64,000 bases of DNA from Paraburkholderia sejongensis (GCF_020880815.1 NZ_JAJITD010000008.1:298219-362218); one strand, 5' to 3'. Shown: positions 27,249 through 37,431, numbered from the stretch's first letter. The notes: generated by a model from the sequence alone, not told the origin. A program made the numbers and translations.

Positions 27249-28454
27249 ATGCAAAAACGTCTGACATTGCTCGGTTCCACGGGCTCGATTGGAGACAGTA
27301 CGCTCGACGTCGTCGCGCGTCATCCCGAGCGTTTCTCGATTTACGCGCTCTCCGCGCATCGCAACGGCGACAAACTCGTCGAGCAATGCCTGCGCTTCGC
27401 GCCCGAAGTCGCGGTGGTCGGCGACGCCGACACCGCCGCGCGGGTCGCCGCGAAGCTGCGCGAAGCGGGCAGCAAGACGGAGGTCACGTACGGGCCGCAA
27501 GCGCTCGTCGAGGTCGCGAAGAGCGACGGCTGCGACACGGTGGTCGCGGCGATCGTCGGCGCGGCCGGCCTCGCGCCGACTCTGGCCGCCGCGCGGGCCG
27601 GCAAGCGCATCCTGCTCGCCAACAAGGAAGCGCTGGTGATGTCGGGCGCGATCTTCATGGACGCGGTGCGCGACAACGGCGCGGTGCTGCTGCCGGTCGA
27701 CAGCGAACACAACGCGATTTTCCAGTGCCTGCCGCGTGAAGCATCGCTGCACGGCGGTGTGTCGAAGATCATCCTGACCGCGTCGGGCGGCCCGTTCCGC
27801 ACCCGCGAGCCGGCGACCCTCGTCGACGTGACGCCGGACGAAGCCTGCAAGCATCCGAACTGGGTCATGGGCCGCAAGATTTCGGTCGACTCGGCGACGA
27901 TGATGAACAAAGGCCTCGAAGTGATCGAGGCGCACTGGCTGTTCGATCTGCCCGGCGAGCGCATCGAGGTGCTGATTCATCCGCAGAGCGTGATCCATTC
28001 GCTGGTGTCGTACGCGGACGGTTCGGTGCTCGCGCAGCTCGGCAACCCCGACATGCGCACGCCGATCGCGCACGCTCTGGCGTTCCCCGACCGGGTCGAT
28101 TCCGGCGTCGCGCAGCTCGATCTCGCGCAGATTGCATCGTTGTCTTTCGAGAAGCCCGATTACGCGCGCTTCCCGTGCCTCGCGCTCGCGATGAAGGCAC
28201 TCGCCGAGGGCGGCGTCGCCAGCGCGGCGCTCAATGCCGCGAACGAAATCGCGGTCGACGCGTTCCTGTCCCGACGCATCGGCTTCATGGCGATCGCCGA
28301 GGTGGTCGACTCGGTGCTCAACGCGTTGCCGAACCGCAGCGCGCACGCGCTCGACGACGTGATCGAGGCCGACGCCGCCGCGCGCCGCGCCGCTACCGAA
28401 TTCATCGCGCGTCTGCCCGACGGCGCCCGTCGTACAGAACGCGCCGTCCAGTGA
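27249..28454 (+). CDS. dxr: 1-deoxy-D-xylulose-5-phosphate reductoisomerase
   Basis: The 401-residue protein has the NADPH motif LTLLGSTGSIGDSTLDVV, the metal/substrate motif LLPVDSEHNAIFQCL, the flexible-loop region HPNWVMGRKISVDSATMMNK and a C-terminal four-helix domain. It commits DXP to MEP in the non-mevalonate isoprenoid pathway, which supplies the UppS substrate. It lies in a tight run with uppS, cdsA and rseP. Confidence 0.97.
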   Translation: MQKRLTLLGSTGSIGDSTLDVVARHPERFSIYALSAHRNGDKLVEQCLRFAPEVAVVGDADTAARVAAKLREAGSKTEVTYGPQALVEVAKSDGCDTVVAAIVGAAGLAPTLAAARAGKRILLANKEALVMSGAIFMDAVRDNGAVLLPVDSEHNAIFQCLPREASLHGGVSKIILTASGGPFRTREPATLVDVTPDEACKHPNWVMGRKISVDSATMMNKGLEVIEAHWLFDLPGERIEVLIHPQSVIHSLVSYADGSVLAQLGNPDMRTPIAHALAFPDRVDSGVAQLDLAQIASLSFEKPDYARFPCLALAMKALAEGGVASAALNAANEIAVDAFLSRRIGFMAIAEVVDSVLNALPNRSAHALDDVIEADAAARRAATEFIARLPDGARRTERAVQ

Positions 28455-28461
28455 GGCGCTT

Positions 28462-29856
28462 ATGAATCTCCTGATCGAACTGCTCGCTTTCGCGGTTGCG
28501 ATTGGAGTGCTCGTGGTGGTCCACGAGTACGGGCACTACAGCGTCGCGCGTCTATGCGGCGTGAAGGTGCTGCGCTTTTCGATCGGCTTCGGCAAGCCGC
28601 TCGTTCAGTGGATCAGCCCGAAGACCGGCACCGAGTGGACGATCTCCGCGCTGCCGTTGGGCGGTTACGTGAAGATGCTCGACGAGCGCGAAACCGGCAC
28701 CGCGCAGATTCCCGCGGCCGACCTGCCGCACGCGTTCAATCGCCAGTCGGTATGGCGCCGGATCGCGATCGTCGCGGCCGGCCCGGTTGCCAACTTCCTG
28801 CTCGCGATCGTGCTGTTCGCGCTGGTCTTCGCGACCGGCGTGACCGAGCCCGCCGCGGTGATCGCGACGCCCGCGCCGAATACGCCCGCGGCCACGGCCG
28901 GCTTCGAGGGCGGCGAGACGATCGTCGGCGTGCGCACCGGCAATAACGACGAGACCGAGCCGGTGCGTTCGTGGTCGGATCTGCGCTGGAAGCTGCTCGG
29001 CGCTGCGTTCGATCATCAGCACATCGTGCTGGCCGCGAAAGATTCGCATGGCATTTCCGATTTTCCGCTGGACCTGCGCGGCCTGACCGAGAAGGACGTC
29101 GACGATGACCTGATGGCGCGGCTGGGCTTCGAGCCCGGCGGCGGCAAACTGACGGTCGCGGGCGTGCAGTCGGGCAGCGCTGCGCAGAAGGCGGGGCTGG
29201 TCGCCGGCGACCGGCTGCGCGCGCTCAACGGCGTGCCGACCGACAACGCGGCGGCCTTCATCGCCTACGTCAAATCGCACGCCGGCGTGCCGGTCACGCT
29301 GCAGATCGAGCGCGGCGGCCGCGGCGGTCATCCGGCCGGCAAGCTCGAAGAACTGAGCATCGTGCCGCAAGCGCAGCGCGATGCGGCGAGCGGGCAGCAG
29401 ATCGGCCGCATCGGCGCCGAACTGGCGACTCAGGTGCCGTCGATCGACGTGCGTTATGGACCGCTCGACAGTCTGCGGCTCGGCGCGCATCGCACGTGGG
29501 AACTGTCGGTGTACTCGGTGCGCATGTTCGGGCGGATGATCGTCGGCGAAGCATCACTGCGCAATCTGTCCGGTCCGGTGACGATCGCCGATTACGCGGG
29601 AAAGAGTGCACGTCTGGGTCCCAGCGCGTTTCTCTCGTTCCTGGCCCTTGTCAGCATTAGCCTCGGCGTGCTGAACCTGCTACCGATTCCGGTATTGGAC
29701 GGGGGTCATCTGTTATATTATTTGGTTGAAGCTGTGACCGGTAAAGTTGTCTCCGATCGCTGGCAACTCGTTTTTCAAAGGGCGGGTCTCGCCTGCATCG
29801 TCGCATTGTCGGCGATTGCGCTGTTCAACGACCTGGCTCGTTTAATCCATTTCTAA
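28462..29856 (+). CDS. rseP: Site-2 zinc metalloprotease RseP
   Basis: The 464-residue inner-membrane protein has the HEYGH zinc motif at residues 21-25 within the first membrane helix, a periplasmic PDZ region (the clearest at about 225-275, VQSGSAAQKAGLVAGDRLRA) and the second metal motif LNLLPIPVLDGGHLL near 403-417. It cleaves the anti-sigma factor RseA to release sigma-E during envelope stress. Its position just before bamA is conserved. It starts seven bases after dxr. Confidence 0.95.
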   Translation: MNLLIELLAFAVAIGVLVVVHEYGHYSVARLCGVKVLRFSIGFGKPLVQWISPKTGTEWTISALPLGGYVKMLDERETGTAQIPAADLPHAFNRQSVWRRIAIVAAGPVANFLLAIVLFALVFATGVTEPAAVIATPAPNTPAATAGFEGGETIVGVRTGNNDETEPVRSWSDLRWKLLGAAFDHQHIVLAAKDSHGISDFPLDLRGLTEKDVDDDLMARLGFEPGGGKLTVAGVQSGSAAQKAGLVAGDRLRALNGVPTDNAAAFIAYVKSHAGVPVTLQIERGGRGGHPAGKLEELSIVPQAQRDAASGQQIGRIGAELATQVPSIDVRYGPLDSLRLGAHRTWELSVYSVRMFGRMIVGEASLRNLSGPVTIADYAGKSARLGPSAFLSFLALVSISLGVLNLLPIPVLDGGHLLYYLVEAVTGKVVSDRWQLVFQRAGLACIVALSAIALFNDLARLIHF

Positions 29857-29923
29857 AGTGTCTGGCGGCGTTCAAGAGGGCGGCCGTCTGACCTGATGCA
29901 GCTATACACACTGGGGAAGCACG

Positions 29924-32236
29924 TTGTTTAAACCTCATCGCTTTGGTCCAAAGACGGTTATAGCCGCGGCACTCGCCGCGCATGGGCTGGTTGCTCACGC
30001 AACGACGCCCTTCGTGGTGCAAGACATCCGCATTGAGGGATTGCAACGCGTCGAACCGGGCACCGTGTTCGCGTACCTGCCCATCAAGCAAGGCGATACA
30101 TTCTCCGACGACAAGGCGTCCGAAGCGATTCGCGCGCTATATGCAACGGGCTTCTTCAACGACGTCAGAATCGCGACCGAAGGCAACGTGGTCGTCGTGC
30201 AGGTGCAGGAGCGTCCGGCCATCGGCACGATCGACTTCGCCGGCATTCACGAGTTCGAGAAGGACAACCTGATCAAGGCGTTGCGCGCGGTCGGGCTGTC
30301 GCAAGGGCGTTACTACGACAAGGCGCTGGTCGACAAGGCCGAGCAGGAACTGAAGCGCCAGTACCTGACGCGCGGTTTCTACGCGGCCGAAGTCACCACC
30401 ACGATCACGCCGATCGACCGCAACCGGGTCGGCATTCTGTTCTCGGTGGCAGAAGGCCCGAGCGCGAAGATCCGCCAGATCAACTTCATCGGCAACAAGA
30501 CTTTCAGCACCGGCACGCTGCGCGACGAGATGCAGCTGTCCACGCCGAACTGGTTCTCGTGGTACACGAAGAACGACCTGTACGCGAAAGACAAGCTTAC
30601 CGGCGACCTGGAGAACATCCGCTCGTATTACCTGAATCGCGGCTACCTCGAGTTCAACATCGAGTCGACCCAGGTGTCGATCTCGCCGGACAAGAAGGAC
30701 ATGTACCTGACGGTCACGCTGCATGAGGGCGAGCCGTACACGATTTCGAACATCCGCCTCGCCGGCAATCTGCTCGATCGCGAAGCAGAGCTGAAGAAGC
30801 TGATCAAGATCAAACCGGGCGACCGCTTCTCGGCGGAAAAGCTGCAGGCCACCACGAAGGCGATCGTCGACAAGCTCGGCGAGTACGGTTACGCATTCGC
30901 GACCGTCAACGCACAGCCGCAGATCGACCAGAACAACCACACGGTCGACCTCACGCTGCAGGTCGACCCGAGCCGCCGTGTGTACGTGCGCCGCATCAAC
31001 GTGGTCGGCAACACCCGCACGCGCGACGAAGTGGTGCGCCGCGAAATGCGCCAGCTCGAAAGCTCGTGGTTCGATTCGAACCGCCTCGCGCTGTCGAAGG
31101 ACCGCATCAACCGTCTGGGCTACTTCACCGACGTCGATGTCACGACGATTCCGGTGGAAGGCACGCCCGACCAGGTCGACATCGACGTGAAAGTGGCCGA
31201 AAAGCCGACCGGCGCGATCACGCTCGGCGCCGGTTTTTCGTCGACGGACAAGGTGGTGCTGTCGGCCGGTATCTCGCAAGATAACGTGTTCGGCTCCGGT
31301 ACCAGCCTGTCGGTGAACGTCAATACCGCGAAGACGTACCGCACGCTGACGGTCACCCAGGTCGATCCGTACTTCACTGTGGACGGCATCAAGCGCATTA
31401 CCGACGTCTACTACCGCACCTATCAGCCGCTGTACTACTCGACGGATTCGAGCTTCAAGATCGTCACGCTCGGCGGCGACCTGAAGTTCGGCATCCCGTT
31501 CTCCGAAGTCGACACCGTGTACTTCGGCGCGGGCTTCGAGCAGAACCAGCTCGACGTCGATGCGAACACGCCGGCTTCGTACAAGCAATACGTGCAGGAC
31601 TTCGGCCGCGTTTCGAACAACGTGCCGCTGACGGTGGGCTGGTCGCGCGATGCGCGCGACAGCGCGCTGGTACCGAGCCGCGGCTACTTCGCGCAGGCCA
31701 ACGCCGAGTACGGCACGCCGATCGGCGGCACGCAGTACTACAAGGCCGACATCAACGCACAGTACTATTACTCGTTCGCGCGCGGCTTCGTGCTGGGCTT
31801 CAACTTCCAGGGCGGCTACGGTAACGGTCTGTCCGGCAAGCCCTATCCGATTTTCAAGAACTACTACGCGGGCGGTATCGGTTCGGTGCGGGGCTACGAG
31901 CCGAGCTCGCTGGGTCCGCGCGACAAGACGACCGGCGACCCGATCGGCGGCTCGAAGCTGCTGGTCGGCAATATCGAGTTGACGTTCCCGCTGCCTGGCA
32001 CCGGTTATGACCGCACGTTGCGTGTGTTCACGTTCCTCGACGCCGGTAACGTGTGGGCGGACGCGAGCTCGGCGGCTACGTCGGTGGGGTCGAACGGTCT
32101 GCGTTACGGCTACGGTGTCGGTCTCGCGTGGATCTCGCCGATCGGCCCGCTCAAGCTGAGCCTCGGCTTCCCGCTGACCAAGCACACCGGCGACCAGTAT
32201 CAGAAGTTCCAGTTCCAGATCGGGACCGCGTTCTGA
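29924..32236 (+). CDS. bamA: Outer membrane protein assembly factor BamA
   Basis: The 770-residue protein starts at the TTG 29924 (MFKPHRFGPKTVIAAALAAH), chosen because a GGGGA site lies about eight bases upstream and a signal peptide follows (cleavage likely after VAHA). Five POTRA domains cover about residues 25-425, then a 16-strand barrel containing the VRGY motif (SVRGYEPSSLG) and ending in a C-terminal Phe (FQIGTAF), as expected for an outer membrane protein. It is the core of the BAM complex inserting beta-barrels. A TTG start may keep expression moderate. Confidence 0.96.
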   Translation: MFKPHRFGPKTVIAAALAAHGLVAHATTPFVVQDIRIEGLQRVEPGTVFAYLPIKQGDTFSDDKASEAIRALYATGFFNDVRIATEGNVVVVQVQERPAIGTIDFAGIHEFEKDNLIKALRAVGLSQGRYYDKALVDKAEQELKRQYLTRGFYAAEVTTTITPIDRNRVGILFSVAEGPSAKIRQINFIGNKTFSTGTLRDEMQLSTPNWFSWYTKNDLYAKDKLTGDLENIRSYYLNRGYLEFNIESTQVSISPDKKDMYLTVTLHEGEPYTISNIRLAGNLLDREAELKKLIKIKPGDRFSAEKLQATTKAIVDKLGEYGYAFATVNAQPQIDQNNHTVDLTLQVDPSRRVYVRRINVVGNTRTRDEVVRREMRQLESSWFDSNRLALSKDRINRLGYFTDVDVTTIPVEGTPDQVDIDVKVAEKPTGAITLGAGFSSTDKVVLSAGISQDNVFGSGTSLSVNVNTAKTYRTLTVTQVDPYFTVDGIKRITDVYYRTYQPLYYSTDSSFKIVTLGGDLKFGIPFSEVDTVYFGAGFEQNQLDVDANTPASYKQYVQDFGRVSNNVPLTVGWSRDARDSALVPSRGYFAQANAEYGTPIGGTQYYKADINAQYYYSFARGFVLGFNFQGGYGNGLSGKPYPIFKNYYAGGIGSVRGYEPSSLGPRDKTTGDPIGGSKLLVGNIELTFPLPGTGYDRTLRVFTFLDAGNVWADASSAATSVGSNGLRYGYGVGLAWISPIGPLKLSLGFPLTKHTGDQYQKFQFQIGTAF

Positions 32237-32301
32237 TCGGAGCGACGACGCTTGCGGCCGCCGGCGGCCGCAAGCGGGCAGCAAACTACAGTATCGAGAG
32301 G

Positions 32302-32829
32302 ATGACTTTGCTAACCGGAATGTTTTCGAAACGTGTAGCGTGCGCATTGGCGCTGGCCATGACCCTGGGCGTCGGGGTCGCGCATGCGCAGGAGGCGAGA
32401 ATCGCCGCGGTGAATTCCGACCGGATCCTGCGCGAATCGGCTGCGGCCAAGGCCGCACAGGTCAAGCTCGAGGCCGAATTCGCGAAACGCGACAAGGACC
32501 TCGCCGACATGGCGCAGAAGCTCAAGTCGATGTCCGATTCGCTCGACAAGAGCGGCGCGTCGCTGTCGACCGCCGATCGCGCGCAGAAGCAGCGCGACCT
32601 GTCGCAGCTCGATTCGGACTTCCAGCGCAAGCAGCGCGAGTTCCGCGAAGATCTGAACCAGCGCCGCAACGAGGAACTCGCGGCGGTGCTCGATCGCGCG
32701 AACAAGGTCATCAAGCAGATCGCGGAAACGCAGCACTACGATCTGATCGTGCAGGAAGCGGTGTACGTGAGCCCGCGCATCGATATCACCGACCAGGTGC
32801 TCAAGGCACTGGCGGCGTCGGGTAACTGA
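32302..32829 (+). CDS. skp: OmpH/Skp-family periplasmic chaperone
   Basis: The protein has a signal peptide (MFSKRVACALALAMTLGV, cleavage likely after AHA), then the OmpH start ARIAAVNSDRILRESAAAKA and a long charged coiled-coil (about residues 55-145) forming the jellyfish arms. It carries unfolded outer membrane proteins to BamA, encoded just upstream. The start is uncertain. ATG 32302 touches the GAGAGG ribosome site directly, TTG 32308 has better spacing (five bases after GAGAGGA), and ATG 32320 is also in frame. All give the same mature protein. Confidence 0.9.
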   Translation: MTLLTGMFSKRVACALALAMTLGVGVAHAQEARIAAVNSDRILRESAAAKAAQVKLEAEFAKRDKDLADMAQKLKSMSDSLDKSGASLSTADRAQKQRDLSQLDSDFQRKQREFREDLNQRRNEELAAVLDRANKVIKQIAETQHYDLIVQEAVYVSPRIDITDQVLKALAASGN

Positions 32830-32857
32830 GCACCGCAGGACAGGAGACAGGATAGGC

Positions 32858-33982
32858 ATGGGATTTACGCTCGAGGACATCGTCCAGCGGTTCGGCGGTG
32901 AAGTAGTCGGTAACGGTTCGCAGCGCGTGGGCAGTCTCGCGCCGCTCGACCAGGCAGGCCCGGACCAGTTGGCGTTCCTCGCCAATCCGAAGTATCTGTC
33001 GCAGGTCGAGACGACCCGCGCGGGCGCGGTGCTGATCAGCGCCGGCGATCTCGCGAAGCTGGCCACGCCGGACGGCCGTAACTTCATCGTCACGCCGAAT
33101 CCGTACGCTTACTTTGCGCGCGTCGCGCAAACCTTCATCGACCTCGCGGCGCCGAAGGCGCTGCCCGGCGTACATCCGAGTGCCGTCATCGACCCGTCCG
33201 CGCAGATCGCGGCGAGCGCGGTGATCGGCCCGCGCGTCACAATCGAAGCGGGCGCGGTGATTGGCGAGCACGTGCGGCTCGACGCGAACGTCGTGATCGG
33301 CCGCGGCACGCGCGTCGGCGCGTACTCGCATCTGTACCCGAACGTGACGGTCTACCACGGCTGCAAGCTCGGCGAGCGCGTGATCGTGCATGCCGGCGCG
33401 GTGATCGGCTCCGACGGCTTCGGCTTCGCACCGGACTTCGTCGGCGAAGGCGATGCACGCACCGGCAGCTGGGTGAAGATCCCTCAGGTCGGCGGCGTGT
33501 CGATTGCAAACGATGTCGAAATCGGCGCGAACACCACGATCGACCGTGGCGCGATGGCCGACACGATCATCGAGGAGTGCGTGAAGATCGACAACCTCGT
33601 GCAGATCGGCCACAACTGCAAGGTTGGCGCGTACACGGTGATCGCGGGCTGCGCGGGTATTGCGGGTAGCACCACGATCGGCCGTCACTGCATGATCGGC
33701 GGCGCGGTCGGGATTGCCGGCCATGTGACGCTCGCCGATTACGTGATCGTCACCGCGAAGTCCGGCGTGTCGAAGTCGCTGCTCAAGCCGGGCATGTACA
33801 CGAGCGCGTTCCCGGCCGTGAATCACGCCGACTGGAACAAGAGCGCGGCGTTGCTGCGCAATATCGACAAGCTGCGCGATCGCATCAAGGCACTCGAAGC
33901 GAACGCCGCCGCCGCGGCGGACAAGGGCGGCCACACCGGCGCCAACCCGGCAGCCGACTCATCCCCGGGTACAAACACCTAA
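32858..33982 (+). CDS. lpxD: UDP-3-O-acylglucosamine N-acyltransferase LpxD
   Basis: The 374-residue protein has the LpxD N-terminal uridine-binding domain (LAPLDQAGPDQLAFLANPKY), then a left-handed beta-helix of hexapeptides (from about residue 105, HPSAVIDPSAQIAASAVIGP) with the catalytic His in NLVQIGHNCKVG. A C-terminal helical part follows, and the last 30 or so residues are low-complexity Ala/Gly/Thr. It adds the second hydroxyacyl chain in lipid A synthesis. It begins 28 bases after skp. Confidence 0.96.
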   Translation: MGFTLEDIVQRFGGEVVGNGSQRVGSLAPLDQAGPDQLAFLANPKYLSQVETTRAGAVLISAGDLAKLATPDGRNFIVTPNPYAYFARVAQTFIDLAAPKALPGVHPSAVIDPSAQIAASAVIGPRVTIEAGAVIGEHVRLDANVVIGRGTRVGAYSHLYPNVTVYHGCKLGERVIVHAGAVIGSDGFGFAPDFVGEGDARTGSWVKIPQVGGVSIANDVEIGANTTIDRGAMADTIIEECVKIDNLVQIGHNCKVGAYTVIAGCAGIAGSTTIGRHCMIGGAVGIAGHVTLADYVIVTAKSGVSKSLLKPGMYTSAFPAVNHADWNKSAALLRNIDKLRDRIKALEANAAAAADKGGHTGANPAADSSPGTNT

Positions 33983-34164
33983 GATCACCGGCGGCGCGCC
34001 GGCACCGCGTAAAATAGCGGGCGAGCATCAGGAAGCAAAGCCGGTTGCCGTGACCGGGTGGCACGGCCGCCGGTCACGAGATGCGCCGGCCGCGCGCGTT
34101 CTCAACCCACCTGCACCAGCATCCGCAGTCATCATCGCGCAGTCAATGCGTGAGCAGAAACACC

Positions 34165-34629
34165 ATGAGCACCGAAAAAATCAATCTCGACATTCATAAG
34201 ATTCTCACGCTGCTGCCGCATCGTTATCCGATCCTGCTGGTCGACCGGGTGCTCGAACTCGAACCGCACAAGAGCATCAAAGCGTTGAAGAACGTGTCGA
34301 TCAATGAGCCGTATTTCCAGGGACACTTCCCGACGCGGCCGGTGATGCCTGGCGTGCTGATCCTCGAAGCGCTCGCGCAGACCGCGGCGCTGCTGACGTT
34401 CTCGGAAGAGCCGAGCGATCCGTCGAACACGCTGTACCTGTTCGTCGGCATCGACAATGCGCGCTTCAAGCGCGTGGTGGAACCGGGCGACCAGCTGATC
34501 CTGAACTGCACGTTCGAGCGCCATATGCGCGGCATCTGGAAGTTCAAGGCGCGCGCGGAAGTGGACGGCGTCGTCGCGGCGGAAGCCGATCTGATGTGCG
34601 CGGTGCGCCACACGGACAAAGACGCCTGA
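34165..34629 (+). CDS. fabZ: 3-hydroxyacyl-ACP dehydratase FabZ
   Basis: Starting at ATG 34165 (MSTEKINLDIHKILTLLPHR) the protein is 154 residues, the FabZ length. The hot-dog-fold active site is visible: PYFQGHFPTRPVMPGVLILE with catalytic His, then Glu in LEALAQTAAL. It dehydrates 3-hydroxyacyl-ACP in fatty acid elongation and competes with lipid A synthesis for the same precursor, which explains its place between lpxD and lpxA. The lpxD-fabZ gap is 182 bases, wider than others in this block, with nothing recognised in it. Confidence 0.96.
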   Translation: MSTEKINLDIHKILTLLPHRYPILLVDRVLELEPHKSIKALKNVSINEPYFQGHFPTRPVMPGVLILEALAQTAALLTFSEEPSDPSNTLYLFVGIDNARFKRVVEPGDQLILNCTFERHMRGIWKFKARAEVDGVVAAEADLMCAVRHTDKDA

Positions 34630-34726
34630 AGCCCGTGAGCGGGCCAGCGGCGGCGCGCGCCGAGCGCGCTCCCGGCCTGCGCGCGAGTCCATCCAGACAA
34701 CGCAACAGAATCAGAAGCGAGGACGC

Positions 34727-35515
34727 ATGAGCAGGATTCATCCCACTGCGATCATCGAAGCGGGCGCGCAGCTCGACGAATCCGTCGAAGTCGGACCGTA
34801 CGCGGTGATCGGCGCACACGTGACGATCGGCGCGCGTAGCACGGTCGGGTCGCACAGCGTGATCGAAGGGCACACCACGATCGGCGAAGACAACCGCATC
34901 GGCCATTACGCGTCGGTCGGCGGCCGTCCGCAGGACATGAAGTACCGCGACGAGCCGACCCGGCTCGTGATCGGCAACCGTAACACGATCCGCGAATTCA
35001 CCACGATCCACACCGGCACCGTGCAGGACGCCGGCGTCACCACGCTCGGCGACGACAACTGGATCATGGCCTACGTGCACATCGGCCACGACTGCCACGT
35101 CGGCAACAACGTGATCCTGTCGAGCAATGCGCAGATGGCCGGCCACGTGACGATCGGCGACCACGCGATCATCGGCGGCATGTCGGGCGTGCACCAGTTC
35201 GTGCGCATCGGCGCGCATTCGATGCTCGGCGGCGCATCGGCGCTGGTGCAGGATATCCCGCCGTTCGTGATCGCCGCGGGCAACAAGGCCGAGCCGCATG
35301 GGATCAACGTCGAAGGGCTGCGTCGCCGCGGCTTCTCGGCGGACGCGATTTCGGTGCTGCGCACCGCGTACCGCGTGCTGTACAAGAACGGCCTGTCGCT
35401 CGAAGAGGCGAAGGTGCAGCTGCGCGAACTCGGCGCCGCAGGCGGTGACGGCGACGCGCCGGTGCAGACGCTGCTCGCGTTCGTCGAAGCGTCGCAGCGC
35501 GGCATCATCCGCTAG
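34727..35515 (+). CDS. lpxA: UDP-N-acetylglucosamine acyltransferase LpxA
   Basis: The 262-residue protein is a left-handed beta-helix from the start (SRIHPTAIIEAGAQLDESVE), with the catalytic His in YVHIGHDCHVG and the C-terminal helices that follow GINVEGLRRRGFSADAI. It performs the first acylation of lipid A synthesis. GAGGA lies just before the ATG, and lpxB starts three bases after its stop. Confidence 0.97.
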   Translation: MSRIHPTAIIEAGAQLDESVEVGPYAVIGAHVTIGARSTVGSHSVIEGHTTIGEDNRIGHYASVGGRPQDMKYRDEPTRLVIGNRNTIREFTTIHTGTVQDAGVTTLGDDNWIMAYVHIGHDCHVGNNVILSSNAQMAGHVTIGDHAIIGGMSGVHQFVRIGAHSMLGGASALVQDIPPFVIAAGNKAEPHGINVEGLRRRGFSADAISVLRTAYRVLYKNGLSLEEAKVQLRELGAAGGDGDAPVQTLLAFVEASQRGIIR

Positions 35516-35518
35516 GCG

Positions 35519-36688
35519 ATGGCGTTGCAACCCAGTCCGCTGCGCGTCGCGATGGTGGCCGGCGAGCCGTCCGGCGACCTGCTCGCCGCGTCGTTGCTCG
35601 ACGGTCTCGCCAGCCGGCTGCCGGCCGGCACGCAGTATTACGGCATTGGCGGCCCGCGCATGATCGCAGCGGGTTTCGACGCCCACTGGCCGATGGAAAA
35701 GCTGACGGTGCGCGGCTATGTCGAAGCGCTGCGGCACATCCCCGAAATTCTCGGCATCCGTAACGAACTGAAGCGCCAGCTGCTCGCGGAGCCGCCGTCG
35801 GTGTTCGTCGGCGTCGATGCGCCCGATTTCAACTTCGGGCTCGAGCATCGGCTGCGCGACGCCGGCATTCCGACCGTGCACTTCGTCTGTCCGTCCATCT
35901 GGGCGTGGCGCGGCGGGCGCATCAAGAAGATCGCGAAAGCGGTCGACCACATGCTGTGCGTGTTTCCGTTCGAAACCGCGCTGCTCGAAAAAGCGGGCGT
36001 CGCGGCGTCGTACGTCGGTCATCCGCTCGCCGACCAGATTCCGCTCGAGCCGGACACGCTCGGCGCGCGGCGCGCGCTCGGCCTGGCGCAGGACGGTCCG
36101 GTGATCGCGGTGTTGCCGGGTAGCCGGCGCTCCGAAATCGACCTGATCGGTCCGACGTTTTTCGCGGCGATGGAAATGATGCAGCATCAGGAGCCGGGCC
36201 TGCGCTTCGTGATGCCGGCGGCCACGCCGACGCTGCGCGCGATGTTGCAGCCGCTCGTCGACGCGCATCCGGGCCTCGCGCTGACCATCACCGACGGCCA
36301 GTCGCAGCTCGCGATGACCGCCGCCGATGCGATCCTCGTGAAGAGCGGCACTGTCACGCTGGAAGCCGCGCTGCTGAAAAAGCCGATGGTGATCTCGTAC
36401 AAGGTGCCCTGGCTGACTGGCCAGATCATGCGCCGGCAGGGCTATCTGCCGTACGTCGGGCTGCCGAACATTCTGGCCGGGCGCTTCGTGGTGCCGGAAA
36501 TCCTGCAGCACTTCGCGACCCCGCAGGCGCTCGCCGAGGCGACCCTGAAACAGTTGCGCGACGAAGCGAACCGGCGCACGCTGACGGAAATCTTCACGGA
36601 GATGCATCACGTGCTGAAGCAGAACACCGCGCAGCGCGCGGCGGAAGTCGTCGCGAGCGTCGTCGAACAGCGGGCGGGGCGGCCATGA
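35519..36688 (+). CDS. lpxB: Lipid-A-disaccharide synthase LpxB
   Basis: The 389-residue GT-B-type (family 19) glycosyltransferase has RVAMVAGEPSGDLLAASLL at the N-terminus, FVCPSIWAWRGGRIKKI and VLPGSRRSEI for the nucleotide-sugar site. It joins UDP-diacylglucosamine with lipid X at the membrane face. The stop overlaps the rnhB ATG by four bases (ATGA), so the genes are coupled. Confidence 0.97.
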   Translation: MALQPSPLRVAMVAGEPSGDLLAASLLDGLASRLPAGTQYYGIGGPRMIAAGFDAHWPMEKLTVRGYVEALRHIPEILGIRNELKRQLLAEPPSVFVGVDAPDFNFGLEHRLRDAGIPTVHFVCPSIWAWRGGRIKKIAKAVDHMLCVFPFETALLEKAGVAASYVGHPLADQIPLEPDTLGARRALGLAQDGPVIAVLPGSRRSEIDLIGPTFFAAMEMMQHQEPGLRFVMPAATPTLRAMLQPLVDAHPGLALTITDGQSQLAMTAADAILVKSGTVTLEAALLKKPMVISYKVPWLTGQIMRRQGYLPYVGLPNILAGRFVVPEILQHFATPQALAEATLKQLRDEANRRTLTEIFTEMHHVLKQNTAQRAAEVVASVVEQRAGRP

Positions 36689-37431
36689 CCGCGGCGCGCG
36701 CACCGCGCCGCAACACCGCGGCCGTGGTCCGGGTGACAACGCAGGCCGGCCTGAACTTCGAGAGCGCCGAAGACATCGTCTGCGGCGTCGACGAGGCGGG
36801 GCGCGGGCCGCTGGCCGGTCCGGTGGTCGCCGCGGCGGTGATCTTCGATCCGGCCAAACCGATGATTCGCGGCCTCGACGATTCGAAGGCGCTCAGCGCG
36901 AAGAAGCGCGACGAGTTGTACGAGAAGATCGTCGACCGCGCGCTCGCTTATTGCATCGCGTCGGCCACGGTCGAGGAAATCGATTCGCTGAACATCCTGC
37001 ACGCCACCATGCTCGCGATGAAGCGCGCGGTGGAGGGCCTGGCGGTCGTGCCCACGCTGGTCAAGATCGACGGCAACCGCTGCCCGACGCTGTCCATTCG
37101 CAGCGAGGCGGTGATCGGCGGCGATGCGCTCGTGAAGTGCATTTCGGCGGCGTCGATTCTCGCGAAGGTCACGCGCGACCGCATCCTGCTCGAGTTGCAC
37201 GAGGCCTTTCCGATGTACGGCTTCGACGCGCATTCCGGTTACGGCACGCCGCAGCATCTGGCGGCGCTGCGCGAGCATGGTCCGTGCGCGCATCATCGGC
37301 GTTCGTTCGCGCCGGTGCGTGAAGCGCATCTGCGTTTCGGCACGGGTGTGCCGTTGGTGGCGGCCGAGGCGGTCGTCGTGGCCGACGCGCTGCTCGATAA
37401 CGACGCGTTCGGCGCAGCCGGGCTCGCATAA
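36685..37431 (+). CDS. rnhB: Ribonuclease HII
   Basis: The 248-residue protein has the RNase HII signature CGVDEAGRGPLAGPVVAAAV with the first catalytic Asp-Glu pair, the later acidic residue in KIDGNRCP, and ASILAKVTRDR. It cleaves RNA in RNA-DNA hybrids and removes misincorporated ribonucleotides. It has about 30 extra N-terminal and some extra C-terminal residues compared with compact homologues. The lpxB-rnhB linkage is widely conserved. Confidence 0.95.
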   Translation: MTAARAPRRNTAAVVRVTTQAGLNFESAEDIVCGVDEAGRGPLAGPVVAAAVIFDPAKPMIRGLDDSKALSAKKRDELYEKIVDRALAYCIASATVEEIDSLNILHATMLAMKRAVEGLAVVPTLVKIDGNRCPTLSIRSEAVIGGDALVKCISAASILAKVTRDRILLELHEAFPMYGFDAHSGYGTPQHLAALREHGPCAHHRRSFAPVREAHLRFGTGVPLVAAEAVVVADALLDNDAFGAAGLA